From Mixia osmundae IAM 14324 (Eukaryota > Basidiomycota > Mixiomycetes > Mixiales > Mixiaceae): 64,000 nt of DNA. Positions 35,394 through 46,711 of this stretch are shown here, one piece after another. Every line of letters starts with the position of its first letter. Position 1 is the first letter of the stretch. Location: positions 318,299-382,298 of the forward strand of contig NW_014575561.1 in assembly GCF_000708205.1 (NCBI RefSeq), written 5' to 3'. The notes under the pieces are model-generated. The model was not told the origin of the DNA. It did no database searches and saw only the letters and a program-made list of their open reading frames with translations. The position numbers and the translations under genes were made by a program.

Positions 35394-36490
35394 ATGGATC
35401 TGAACGTCAGAGACACCGTCATCTTCTTCGGCGTCGTCGGCGTCGCACTCTCCATAGCCAAAGGCATCTCAGGACCTCCTCATTTCCGCGACAGGCTTGC
35501 CGTCATCGTACGCCTTACTCTGGAGCGTCAGTCTACCTTGCTCACAATGGACATGTCTTCAGCCCGAAGCTGTGAGCGGACTAGACAATGCGTTCTATGA
35601 CAATCACGACTGGGACACGCCGGAGCATCCCCTGCTCAAAGTGAGTGGCTCTTTCTATCGCTATCAGGCTCGACTATCGCTGAATTGATTTGCAGCTCAA
35701 TGCAGCCAGACTGCCTTACTTTGCTCAAAAGCTAGAGCGACATCTTGCCACAGATCAGCCAGCCAAGATCCTCGACGTAGGCTGTGGTGGCGGAATCCTC
35801 ACCGAAGCGCTTGCACGTCACAAATCACCGTCATGGCACTTTACAGGTCCGTCTCGCACCTCCCCCATTCCTCGCAAAGCTCACACAGGACGAAGAGCAG
35901 GTGTAGATATCAGTGCACAATCTATAGATGCAGCGAAGAAGCATGCAAGCAAGGAAGACGTCGCCAATGTCGACTATCGCGTCAGTTCGGCTTTCACACT
36001 GCCTTTCGAGGACGCGAGCTTCGATGCCGTCATCTCGTCCGACGTCATCGAGCATATTCATGATCTGCGAAAGTACGCATCTGAGGTCACTCGAGTGCTT
36101 CGACCGGGCGGGATCTTCGTTTTCGACACGATCAATCGAACGTGGCAAGCCCATCTGTTCGCCATCGTACTCGCGCAACAGATCTTGCGAATCATACCGC
36201 CCAATGCACACAGCTCGGCCATGTTCGTCAAACCAGACGAGATACGCTATCTGCTCGGATCTCACCAGCTAGACGTTGCTCCCGAATCAGAACGAGTGGG
36301 AATGTATCCCACCCTTCGTCCCGGTAGATTCCTAGAAACTCTATACGGTTCCATGCGAAAGAGAGGGGTGCAACAGACTGCAGTGGCATACTACAATGGC
36401 GATATCTCGCCCGTACTGATCGGACCATTCAAGCAAACAGAGAGTTACAAGGAGGAATCGTATGCGTGGTATGCTGTCAAACGAGCCTGA
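35394..36490 (+). CDS. UbiG/COQ3-like SAM-dependent O-methyltransferase with N-terminal membrane anchor
   Basis: Four exons, 35394-35507, 35563-35640, 35696-35846 and 35901-36490, sum to 310 codons. Exon 1 codes a hydrophobic segment (TVIFFGVVGVALSIA). The SAM fold follows: ILDVGCGGGILTEALA (motif I), GVDISAQSIDAAKKHA, LPFEDASFDAVISSDVIEHI, VLRPGGIFVFDTINRTW. FYDNHDWDTPEHPLLKLNAARLPYF corresponds to the start of UbiG-type enzymes. COQ3 methylates ubiquinone precursors in mitochondria. This protein has the UbiG signature but an unusual short N-terminus with a membrane anchor, so it may be the ubiquinone enzyme or a UbiG-like paralogue of unknown substrate. Divergent from RAD18, 109 bp. Confidence 0.75.
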
Positions 36491-36505
36491 GAATGCACGC
36501 GCTTG

Positions 36506-37997
36506 CTAGACTTGGGCGCCCCATCTCTGGAGCTCCGATCGAAGTTTGCTCACTCGTTTGACGGTCTCTTTAGGGTCTGAGGATTGAAGTTTGGCCAGAT
36601 CTGTCCAGAGACCGAGCGCCAGCCTCGGATCGATGCCCGAGTTGGATAATATCCTGCCTTAGCCCTTTAGCTCCTGCGAACTGTCGGCAGAGAATGAACG
36701 TTACCTGAGAGAGACGGCATCCGCTTCCACTTCTCGATGAAACGAAGCACATCGTTCGCAGACTTCAGAGATCATACACTCTCGGACGGCAGACCGATCG
36801 GATTCTGATCTTGCAGCATTGACTCCCCAAAATTCATCAAGAGTGGCTTTGACGGCGTCATTGACGAATGGCCCGAAGAGAGCCGTGAAGGGATAGAGGA
36901 TCGTCCTCGTTACTGTCGGTCCGCTTCAGCAAAAGCCCGGCAAAGAGCGAGCAAAGGAACCGACTATCAACTGCTGCGTGCCTTACAGACGGCCACAGAT
37001 GCTTCATGGTAGAATAGGCTTCGATCGTATGATCAAGTATGAGATGGCTTAGCTCGTGCGAGAGTAAGATTGCCATCGACTTTGTTTCTGCTAAGGTCGG
37101 CTCATACTTTTGGGTGGGCGCGGATGGAGTAGCTTGCGTAGTGAGATCAGTGGGATGGAGAGAATTGAACAGGCCGCCAAAGAGGCCATGTATCCATCTG
37201 GTCTCCATCTGGCTTGCTGCAACAGGCTGTGTAGGAGGAGCTCTGACTCGTTCGGATGCATGCCGGTGAGTGATATAATCGACGAGACCTGAGAAAACGA
37301 TGATGACGCCCCTGTTGCCGATACCGAACGCAAACGCATTGACGTCGTCTTTCTCCACCAGCAAGACATCGTACTCTGCTCTCGCATTGTCCGGATCGAA
37401 TGGCATCTTCGGCAGCGGTTGTTGCAAATCATCAGGCGCGAGTAGCGTTTCGGTCGCGAGAGCATTGACGCCTAGCTGCAATTTACCCAGTGTATCTTTC
37501 AACCAGATATACCTCCAATCTGACTCCGGTATGATTCTACATGGTCTCTGCTCGTTCGAGTGATCGTCTGAAGAACGGAGAGGCTCAGAGCGTGCGAGAA
37601 GTTGATCGACGATAGGTTTCCACTGTTCGTGAGTTGCCGAGCCAGGCGGCAGGACAGTCTGCTGGAGCGCCCTCTTCTCTTCGTCAGAGATGTACAAAGT
37701 TCGCCAGCGACCGGTTATGGGCGTCTGTTCTGCCGCAGCTAGAACGGCGACGAGCATGAGTGCAAAGGGCGTGAGCAAGATCCAATAGACCAGTGTCTTC
37801 TTCGGACCGCGCTGGATACCAAACTTTGCAAGCGGGAAGAGTGACAGTGCAGTCTTTGATGCGACTTGCAGCGCTGAAGTGAAGGCGCTCGATTTGAGCA
37901 AGGCGACAATGACGACGGGCATTGCCGAACGAGACGCTGTATTACTCAAGTACCGTGCGGTCACCGGGCGCCATCGATGAAATGGACTGAAGGTCAT
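36506..37997 (-). CDS. OMA1: OMA1-like M48 zinc metalloprotease of mitochondria
   Basis: Start placed at the Met at 37997 (MTFSPFHRWRPVTARYLSN), which begins an Arg-rich presequence; the frame continues upstream to 38240 without homology. A membrane span (LVYWILLTPFALMLVAVLAA) precedes TPITGRWRTLYIS, the OMA1 family signature. LLVEKDDVNAFAFGIGNRGVIIVFSGLVDYI and the zinc site HELSHLILDH follow. A GT-AG intron after HLWPS and another after EVEADAVSL (the third zinc ligand region) give a C-terminus ending RSELQRWGAQV at 36506. OMA1 is an inner-membrane stress protease that cleaves OPA1/Mgm1 or misfolded proteins. Ends 15 bp from the convergent methyltransferase stop. Confidence 0.87.
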
Positions 37998-38594
37998 GTT
38001 TGTCCTATGCAGGTTCGGATGTTGAGCTTGTTTTGGAAGATGATGTGCGCTCAAGGGGCGATCGTGCGACTGATTGATCGAGAAAGAGCTCGAGAGGCTA
38101 TGACGTGTGAGTGTGCCCAAGGCGATAGATTGACTTGCGCCGATCATGCACGAGCTCGCTGCGAGGCACCTCCATCTTCCCGGAGGTTGCATGCCTATCA
38201 AGGGAGCCATGTTCGTACCTTCTGCCTGGGCAAGCCCCACTCACTCACTATCGTCGACGTTGGAGGCACGCGCGCGTGGTTTTGTGGTTTTGTTGGTTGG
38301 CTCTAAGTTCAGATCATCCGAGAGGCCAACGAAGCAAGGCTTGAGCGCTTCGAGCGATATATCCGAAGGAGAGGGGGAAGATGTAAGTCTGACTTGAGCG
38401 AGGGGCGAGAGAAGTGTCTCATGTCGAGCTCGGTTTCAGGTCTCGAAGGGGAGAATATGGCGAACGGTCAGCACTGCCACTCTGAGTGCTCGAGCAGATC
38501 AGCACTGACACTCTCTGGCTTGCTTCTCCGTCGACGCCTCCGCTGTCCGATCTGCAAATCATCATCTGCAACATGTCTTGGATCACCGCGCCCT
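37998..38594. promoter_or_regulatory. Divergent intergenic region, OMA1-like / SLA2
   Basis: About 600 bp between two divergent starts. Open frames on both strands (for example 38394-38753 and 38468-38791) are low-complexity and lack homology, so I read them as chance. Either 5' end could extend into this space, since both starts are the least certain parts of their models. Confidence 0.4.
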
Positions 38595-41500
38595 ATGCCA
38601 ATCACAATCTCAGTAACGGAGGTCAGCTCGAGCTCGGCCTTGTCTGATCTTGCAGTGCTCACCATCGTACTTGGCAGATCATCATTTTCCAACACGTCCA
38701 GTCGACAAGGAAAAGGTGCATCACATCCCTCGCCAGGGACGAGACAGAGCTGAATGTGCGAGCGGAACAAAGGCCGAAGCGGAACTGTCACTGAACATCA
38801 AGAAGGCCTGCTCGCCCGAAGAGACTGCTCCCAAAGCCAAGCATGTCCGAAGTTTGTATCCTTGCCTGTCACCTCTGTCGACGGTGACTGAGCTATGAGG
38901 ACAGAGTGCATCGTATACACCTGGGACTATCATTCGTCGCAGTCCATCTGGACTGGCCTGCGAGTCCAGCCTATCCTGTCAGACGAGATACAGACCTTCA
39001 AAGCACTCATCGTCGTCCATAAAGTGCTGCAAGAAGGTCATGCTTGCGTGCGTTGTACGCTTAGCAGCCTCGGTCGATGTACTCAACTCGGCGCGCTTGC
39101 AGGCGATCAAAGAAGGACAGGCGCAAACGGGCTGGCTCGAGACGTGCGCGAGGACCGTAGGCAATGATGGCGCGAGAGGTCAGCTTTGCGTAAGCGATGG
39201 AAGCGACGCTCATACTTGAGAGCTCAGGCTATGGCTCACTCATTCGGGCTTACGTCACACTCATCCTGCACAAGCTCAAATTCCACAAGAACCATCGCGA
39301 ATTCAACGGCTTGTTCGAGTACGAGGAATACATCTCCCTCAAAAACATCGACGATCCCAATGAAGGGTAACCCGCCTTGGTCTGCCTCGTCCTGCAGCTG
39401 ATGCCTTGGCAGGTTTGAGACGATATCGGATCTGATGAACCTACAAGACACCATCGACTCTTTCCAGAAACTCATTTACGCTCATTTCAGAGGCTCGACC
39501 AACAACGAGTGTCGAATCTCCGCACTCGTTCCTCAAGTCAAAGAGAGTTACGGCATCTACCGCTTCATCACAAGCATGTTACGCGCCATGCACAGACGTA
39601 TGCGTCAACGCCGTCGCCAGCTTTTGCTAACGTAAGTTATACAGGCACGGATGCAGCAGATGCACTCGCCGGGCTAGTCGATCGGTACAATGCTCAACAT
39701 CGCAACCTGCGCAAGTTCTATTACGAATGTGCCAATCTCAAATATCTCACTGGTCTGATCAATGTCCCAAAGCTGCCTCACGTAACTCTCTGCGTCACTC
39801 AGAAGCTATTGCTGACACGCTTCGATAGGATCCACCCAATCTGCTCGATAGCGGCGACGCGCCCGATCTTCCTCGACGGCCGCAAGCAGCCCAAACACCC
39901 AGACCACAGACGCCTAAAGATGACGTAGACGAACAAGCTCGCATGCTCAAAGAGTTTGAAGACAAGAAGCGAGAGCAAGAGCGTCTGCAGCGTCAGAGGG
40001 AGGAGGAAGCTGCCAGGCTTGCTGCCATGCAATCTCAGCAGCAACGCGACTTTGAAGAGCAGAAACGATTGCAAGCCGAAAGAGAACGGAAAGCGCAGGA
40101 AGACTTGCTCAACAATCAGTACAGCAATCAAGCTGCTGGACGTGCGGCAGAGCTTGAGAGAGAGATTCTTGCGATGCGTGGACAATACGAGCGGGATCAG
40201 ATGATGCTCGAACAGTACGACAGGGTGCGTTGCTGCTCCTGCTCCTGCTCATGATCAAGTCTGAACCTTCGTCGGGTATCGTCGGGTAGAGAGTCAAAGC
40301 GCTCGAGATGGAGCTCGCCACAATCGGACAGAATGTGCAGGCCCAGCTCATGGGCAAAGACGACATGCTCAGATCACTGCAAGATCAAGTCACGCTCTGG
40401 AAGAACAAGTACGAGGCTCTCGCGAAGCTCTACTCTCAGCTTCGAACGGAGCATCTCGACATGCTCTCGCGCTACAAGCAGATGCAACTCAAAGCGAATT
40501 CTGCACAGGAAGCGATTGACAAGATGGAGAGGATGGAGCGAGATCACAAATCTAAGAACCTCGAGTTGGCCGATATGATCAAGGAAAGAGATCGAGCGAG
40601 ATTCGATTCTGATAGAATGAAGTCAGGTCACAAGGACGAATTGGAACGATTACGACGCGATTTGCGCTTCGCCGAGGAGCGCGCTGACGATGCTACGCGC
40701 AACAAGAGCTCAGAGACCAAGAGCTTATTGGCCAAATACAACAGGCAGATGACGGAGCTCGAAGACTCTCTACAAGTGAGTGCAGAGGGTGTTCAGCCGG
40801 AATTGGCCAGCTAATACCTCGCACGACAGGCCAAGCAAGATGAGATCGAGAGATTGCTAAAGCAAGTCAACAATCACGAGACCGATATAGCCCGAGTGCG
40901 CGCAGAAAAAGACCAAGAGATCGAGATTATGCAGCATGGTATGGACGAGACTATACGGCAGCTCAGCGACGTGCAGATCACTCAAGGCGCTACGGATGAG
41001 GCTCTCAATGCGCAGATCGACATCATGGCGCTTGATCACAAGAAGAGCTTGAATGCCATCATCGATTCAGTCTTACAAGCCTGTATAGACAAAGTCGACG
41101 ACGCTCGCTACGAGATCGAGAGCCCTATGCACGCCGGCAATTCCAATGCAACGCCCGCAGTCACACTGTCCATTCTAGAAAAGGCCATCATCTCTACACA
41201 GGAATTTGGCGAGGTTTTCAAGAATCATATCGATCAAGTGCCAGGTGGCGAACATGTCGAGGTCATCAAGACTTCCAATGTCTTTGCTCAAGACATCGCA
41301 GACCTCTTGCTCAACACCAAAGGCATCACACGGTTGACTGCTCGCGACGAGGATGCAGACAAGCTCGTCGCCGAGGGAGCGAAGCCAGGCGCCATCGCTG
41401 TCGACTTTTTCAAAGCCTTGCAGTCATTCCGCTTGGTTGGGACGACAGACAAGCGGGGTCTTGTCGATAGACTCGAGAACAGCACAGAAAATGCACTGAA

Positions 41501-42333
41501 CGGTCTGAATGCGGCGATAGATCGCCTGATACCCAAAGCAGATCAGAACCTTGCAGGCATTTCTGTCGATAGCGCTTTACAGGGAGCGGCCAATGCTATC
41601 ATGGCAGCTTCTCGCAAGCTACAAGAACTGATGTCTCGTTCGCGAGATGGCACGCAATTCTCTGCATCAGAGATCAAAGTCCACGATGATATCCTGGCGG
41701 CCGCTCTAGCAATCACAGCTGCTATTGCTGAGCTCATCCGACGAGCTACAGCGTCTCAGAAGGAGATCGTCGCTCAAGGGCGCGGATCGAGCTCTGCGCA
41801 AGCCTTCTACAAAGCCAATTCGCGCTGGACAGAGGGTCTCATCAGCGCCGCGCGAGCAGTAGCAGACTCCACCACATTGCTCATTCGGACGTCTGATGGC
41901 TTGATCCAAGGCACGGCATCCCTGGAGGAAGTCATCGTTGCCTCCAACGAAGTGGCGGCTGCAACGGCACAACTCGTCGCCGCTTCTCGCGTCAAGGCAG
42001 ACTTGCGTTCGCCCACTCAACTCGCGCTCGAGCAAGCTGCACGAGCTGTCACTGACGCATGTAAGGCGCTCGTCAGGCAAGTCAGAGCTATCACTGCCGC
42101 CCAAGGGCAAGCGCGCGGCCTAGGAAATCTGACCTCCATGGAAGGCAAGTCTGCCTGCTTGCCCTCGCTGACTTTTCTGACAAGTTTTGCATGTGGTAGA
42201 TCACTCCTTCAAGACCCTCTATTTCAATACACAAGTTGATATCGCGAAACTTGAGCGAGAGATCGCAGAGAAGAGGCGGCAACTTGGCGAAATACGTAGA
42301 GAGGATTACCGCCGTGCGCCGCCAGAGATTTGA
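38595..42333 (+). CDS. SLA2: SLA2/HIP1R-type endocytic adaptor (ANTH, coiled coil, I/LWEQ)
   Basis: The ANTH domain reads SLNIKKACSPEETAPKAKHVR joined (intron 38852-38904) to KCIVYTWDYHSSQSIW, TFKALIVVHKVLQEGH, and ILHKLKFHKNHREFNGLFEYEEYISL. A long coiled coil follows (EFEDKKREQERLQRQREEEA; ELATIGQNVQAQLM; TEHLDMLSRYKQMQLKANS). The C-terminal actin-binding I/LWEQ (THATCH) module runs from about 41550 (AASRKLQELMSRSRDG, FYKANSRWTEGLISAARAVA) to NTQVDIAKLEREIAEKRRQL and stop 42331-42333. It links clathrin coats and PIP2 membranes to actin in endocytosis. The last intron (42145-42199) has a GC donor, AAG|GCAAGT. The exact start is uncertain; 38595 is a candidate consistent with phase. Confidence 0.88.
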
Positions 42334-42603
42334 GCCGTATATGCTCGCCAGTGATGTAACGAATGGTACAATTTGCTTCCTTGCCTTATAGGAGGGCACC
42401 ACCTTGCGCATAGTCGCTCATTTAGAGTGAGACGTCTTGTCTGTGGCGCACTGTGACAGCAGCAGTCGTCGCCCTCATCGCAGCGCCCCAGCTGATAATG
42501 CGAGTCTCGCACCATGCAGTCAGCGCACTGCAGCATCCGTGTTGCGTTCCTCAGCTTGCAGATGCAATTCGTCAACAACATCCTCCGGTTTATAGTCATC
42601 TAG

Positions 42604-45445
42604 TCATGTGTGTCCATTTTGCGACGGCGCATCTGGCGATCCTGAGCGCAAAGGAGCCATATGCTTCACGCGTTTCCTGAGCAGATCAAGCCTTGCCGAA
42701 TCGCCTTCATTTCGGATGCGCAAGTGATGATTGACATCCTGCCTTGCCGCATTAGTCTCGCCAATATGCAGCGCTGAAGAACTTGCATGCTTCGTGAGCA
42801 TGCCGGCAAGCCGACCGTGCTTCACAAAGATGATATGCCTGAGACCCTGTTGCCGATGTGAGCTTTACATCGTTCGCTCATGCACGAAGCGCGTACCATT
42901 CGTTGGAAGACCTGTATGACGACTTCCATTGGCATGCCTGGGGACATCACAAACGGCGTTTGCTCTACCCATGCGCGCAGATCGACGCCTTCATCGCGGT
43001 CATCAATAGTCGAATAGCCTCGCATAGGCATCGCAAGCCGACATATGCTGTCGTCCGTAGCGCCAAGCTGCGTACGTGCGTGTTCTACAGTAACCGTCAG
43101 CGCTGCGGTCGTCCGACCGCAAGAGACGCACCGAGAGCCTGACCAAGCTCTTCCCGCGTAGCGTAAGACAGGAATGTCTTTGCGTTGTCATTGTCAATAA
43201 CGGGGAAGCCTCGGTAGCGCGTCGCGTTGAGCAGACGCTCAACTTCGATGATGGACATCGACATGTCGCTTAGACAGGTTATTGCTCCAGCGCCCGTCAT
43301 GACATCGGACGCCAGTAGCGTATCGTCACGATACTCAATCTTTGTGTTCAAGAAGGGAAAGTGGCCTGAGTGAGCAGTCAGCAGCTGCCGCGCCATATGT
43401 GCAGAGACGTGCGCAAATTGATCCAAGCTTCGTAGATGCCATCCCTCGAAAAGAAGTCGCCTACAAACTTGGAAACAAGGACGCATAACATGACTTGCAT
43501 CACGAGTGAGACTGCGCCAGTGAGCTCCATGACGATGACGACGAGCGAGACTGTCATGCGAGTAACGCCGGCAAGAGCAGCAGCAGATCCCAGGACAGCG
43601 TAGACAGATGGCGAAATACAAGCTCCGTCCGCTGGACAGCTCGAGAAGATCCACAGATGAGCTTGTTCGCGTTGCCACTTTGCAAGCAATATGCCAAGCG
43701 CACGACCGAAGCAGCCGCCGATAGCGATAGTCGGCATAAACAAGCCTGCAGGCAGCTTCATGCCAAAGGTGACCGCCGTAAGTGCCGTGAAAACGAAGGC
43801 TGTTACTAATAGCGAGAAGACAACCGCTAGCTCGCCGTCGCGACTGCTAGCTGATCAGCAAAATATCACTGGCTGTGCAATACTTACTCGCAAAGTCCCA
43901 GATTGTCTGCAGTGGAGCAGGCTTGAAAAAGTGAAGCAACAAGCTCGGACATGGGCACCCTGCGCGGCAGTCAGTATTCTCCACTTGCCCAATGGGCAGA
44001 ATCATACCGCATGAAAGTAATGAGATAGCTTATGAAGGCAGTCACGAAGGCAACACCGGTGACTTCGAAGACGGGATAATGCCGCAGAAAGGAGCTTCGT
44101 CGGAAGCGAGCATACTCCGAATTGAGCTGAATGAACGCATGGCCGTATAGCCCTCCACAGATACCCAGAAAGACGAAAGGTACGAGCTCGAAGCCTCGGA
44201 GGATAAGGTTGGCAGTCACGGGAAACAGAACGAGTTTTCCGATGCTGTATTGAAGCGTCACTGCAGCAATGACCGCGCACACGAACGACTGCCAGAGAAC
44301 AGCGCCAGGGAAGAACGAAGAAACTTCTTCTGCTCATGATCTTGAGTGGGCTTTGTATTTCACAAGAGCAGTACGCACCTAGTGAGAACAGAACGCCACC
44401 AAGAGGTGCACCGAACGCGACGGACACGCCTGCTGCTGATGCTGCAGAGATGATCTCTCGTGTTCGGGCTGCACCATGTGTAAGTCTTACTTTACATATA
44501 TTGGAACATTGACATAACCGTACCTTCATTGTCGCGAAAGACTGCAAAGGAGCTGGCCGCAATGCCGCCAATGCACGAGGCAACATGTACAAGAGGCCCT
44601 TCCTTGCCCAGCGCGAGTCCAGATGCGACCGACAAGCTCTGTGCGGCGATAAGCAGACGCGACCGGGCTGATGTATAACGCACAAGCCCAACACTCTTGA
44701 TCAGCAAGACCCAAGGCGCGAGATAGCCGTGTATAATGAAGCCACCGAGGATCGTTTTGATCTCGGGTATGCCCGAATGAAAGGCATATGGCGCATAGAC
44801 TCTGACCAGAAACGCAGACGTAGTGGCGAAGCCAACGGCGAGCGTGACGTAAATTGTATAGGCCATCAACGATTGCCCGACTGAGCTTCGAAGTCCAAAC
44901 AGATTCGACCACGTCTTCCAGGAATAGCATATTTCTCCGGCTGCATGACAGTATGAGCGGAGCCGTTGAAGCACATAGCAACTGACGCTCAAGGCCCGCG
45001 CAACACGCGACTTGATCAAGCCAAACATCGTCTCCACAGACACCGAGTTTGAGCTGCGCGAGCCAGGCAGAGAGTATATCCAACGCAGCTGCTAGCAGTC
45101 CCACGCTTGTGCCTGTCTGAGAGTGAGCGCGAGTGGTCAAGCGTCGATATTGAGCTCGCCTGTTGCAAAGATGACGATCCAAGGTGTGACAATGTCTTGC
45201 CAAAGGAGGAGTCGCCCTCTTGGCCCAGGTATGGCTTGGATGTCTGCTTTGCGAGCTCGCTCCTTATCGTATTCGTGTGCCCAATCGATGGTACTAAAGT
45301 TGGAGTAGGCAACCCGATTGCGTTCGTCGAGATATTCGTACTCTTCCTCGGACGCATCTTCATCCCATTCGTCCGTGAGGGTCCGCGCGCCGACGAAGCG
45401 CCGACCACTCAGCCGACCGCTTCGAGCCGACTCTGGCGAGGCCAT
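42604..45445 (-). CDS. GEF1: CLC-type chloride channel/transporter (GEF1-like) with CBS domains
   Basis: Starts MASPESARSGRLSGRRF at 45445. Selectivity-filter signatures appear in order: SGIPEIKTILGGFIIHGYL, GKEGPLVHVASCIGG (gating glutamate present), AFGAPLGGVLFSLEE-type segment, LPAGLFMPTIAIGGCFGRALG. The cytoplasmic C-terminus has two CBS repeats (LASDVMTGAGAITCLSDM..RYRGFPVIDND; ETPFVMSPGMPMEVVIQVFQRM). The gene is cut by many short introns. The last one (42739-42786) has a GC donor, CAT|GCAAGT; removing it restores LTKHDVNHHLRIRNE, the conserved end of the second CBS. GEF1 acidifies the late Golgi/prevacuolar compartment and supports copper loading and iron uptake in yeast. Identity firm; exact middle exons not fully resolved. 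Confidence 0.88.
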
Positions 45446-45551
45446 GCCTCATCTGCGATGGACACTCTCCGTCTGTGTAGAGCGACGGCGGCTTGCGAGC
45501 TTGCGCGGTCAAGCGCTCGACGCTCGCTCGCGCTCTAGTAATTATCACGCT

Positions 45552-46194
45552 ATGGCTGCTGCATTAGCACCATGGCGGCCAGCTCAGGCGCCATAGACGA
45601 AACCGAAAGGCAATACGAAGAAGGGCAGAAAGCATGACATGATCAGGACTATTCGAGACTGTCGATCGAGCTCACGCAGGAGGTAGGCGCGAATGCTAGC
45701 GGACCGGCGCCTCTGAGCAACAGCGCGGCGAGCGATGGCGGGGATGTGCACAGTCGTCCGAGCAAGGCTGCTTTAACATTTGCTCAGCTGGCCGCAGAAC
45801 TTCGATTGGAAGAGGTGATGATGAGGACGATGAGGAAGGCGCCGGGGGTCTCAGGGCGGCCATCTCAAAATCAAAGCAATCCGTCGAGCCTGCTCTTAAG
45901 GAGAAGGATAAGAAGAAGAAAGGCAGGAAGGTAGCTGCTGCAGAAGACGAGGAATCTTATGGACGTCGATATACCTTCACTCGACTCCAAAGCGCCTATC
46001 GAGATGACAGCAGAGAACCTCATCGTTCAGGAATTTGAGCCTACAAAGTCACGAGGCAAGGAGAGCAAAGGCAGCACGAACGCTTGCTTCAGCAGGATTT
46101 TGCGCGTATCGTCGTTGCAAATGGCATGCCGAGCTCATCTGCTCCTGTCACGCTGCCCGCACCGCGAGCAAGACGACTTGTAAAGCCGCTATGA
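45552..46194 (+). CDS. Unrecognised spliced gene, acidic and lysine-rich protein
   Basis: Coding signal is clear but shifts frame, so several short introns are implied. Readable stretches: RLSIELTQEVGANASG and SKAALTFAQLAAEL; then an acidic run GDDEDDEEGAGG followed by AISKSKQSVEPALKEKDKKK and EESYGRRYTFTRLQSAY; then MDVDIPSLDSKAPIEMTAEN and EFEPTKSRGKESK; finally QHERLLQQDFARIVVANGMP ending at a TGA at 46192-46194. Possible starts are 45552 or 45573. The composition (acidic patch beside KKKK runs) suggests a nucleolar or nucleic-acid-associated protein, but I know no family for it. Start lies about 107 bp from the divergent CLC gene. Confidence applies to there being a gene, not to exact ends. 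Confidence 0.5.
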
Positions 46195-46711
46195 TTCAAT
46201 CGCGGCAGGGGTAGTATATAACAAGATACATATTGTACATCGTGCTCAGCAAGGTCGCCTCCGTGTTGTCGCTGTCGAATATAAGTAGCACGAGCCACTC
46301 GTGCTAGATATGACTATCGGAAGGTAGACGGACGGTGCCCGACCTACATGATCTCTGTCGTGTCGCGAGCCCTCCCGCTGACTTTGTAAGACTTTGTAAG
46401 GGTGAATGAGGCGTAGCATTTCGCGATCTGAGGATCGCCACACTGTGCGAGAATCGATGACTGAGATATGCGAAGAGAGAGTCCAAAGTAGATGCCGGCG
46501 GGTACATCAGGGGGACTGCTCCCGCACCGGCAACTTCCGGCAGCCTTCAGCAGGGAGGCCACCCCCTGTCAGGACTGCCACGTTGACAGCAGACCAGCAC
46601 GCGCACTATGGCAGGACTTGGGAAGCTGCATCCGGAAGGGAAACGATGAACAGATATTTTGTGCAACGTTGAAGATATATATATATCTTGTTTAGAGTGA
46701 CGCCTTAGTTC
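46195..46711. other. Intergenic region upstream of tRNA-Leu
   Basis: 517 bp with no supported protein gene. It holds a short direct repeat (gactttgtaa twice, at about 46379-46400) and the TATA-like run described next. Open frames here are short and lack homology. Confidence 0.5.
46675..46686 (+). promoter_or_regulatory. TATA-like (AT)6 element upstream of tRNA-Leu
   Basis: Six AT units within a perfect dyad (agatatatatatatct) lie 26-37 bp before the first base of the tRNA. Upstream TATA elements at this distance help Pol III transcription of tRNA genes in some fungi, such as fission yeast. Function here is inferred from position only. Confidence 0.45.

Noticed and set aside
38394-38791. Two overlapping opposite-strand frames before SLA2
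   Set aside because: Low-complexity, no motif; more likely promoter and first-exon region.
46675-46690. AT dyad as a mobile-element end or hairpin
   Set aside because: Too short, no duplication around it; distance to the tRNA favours a TATA role.
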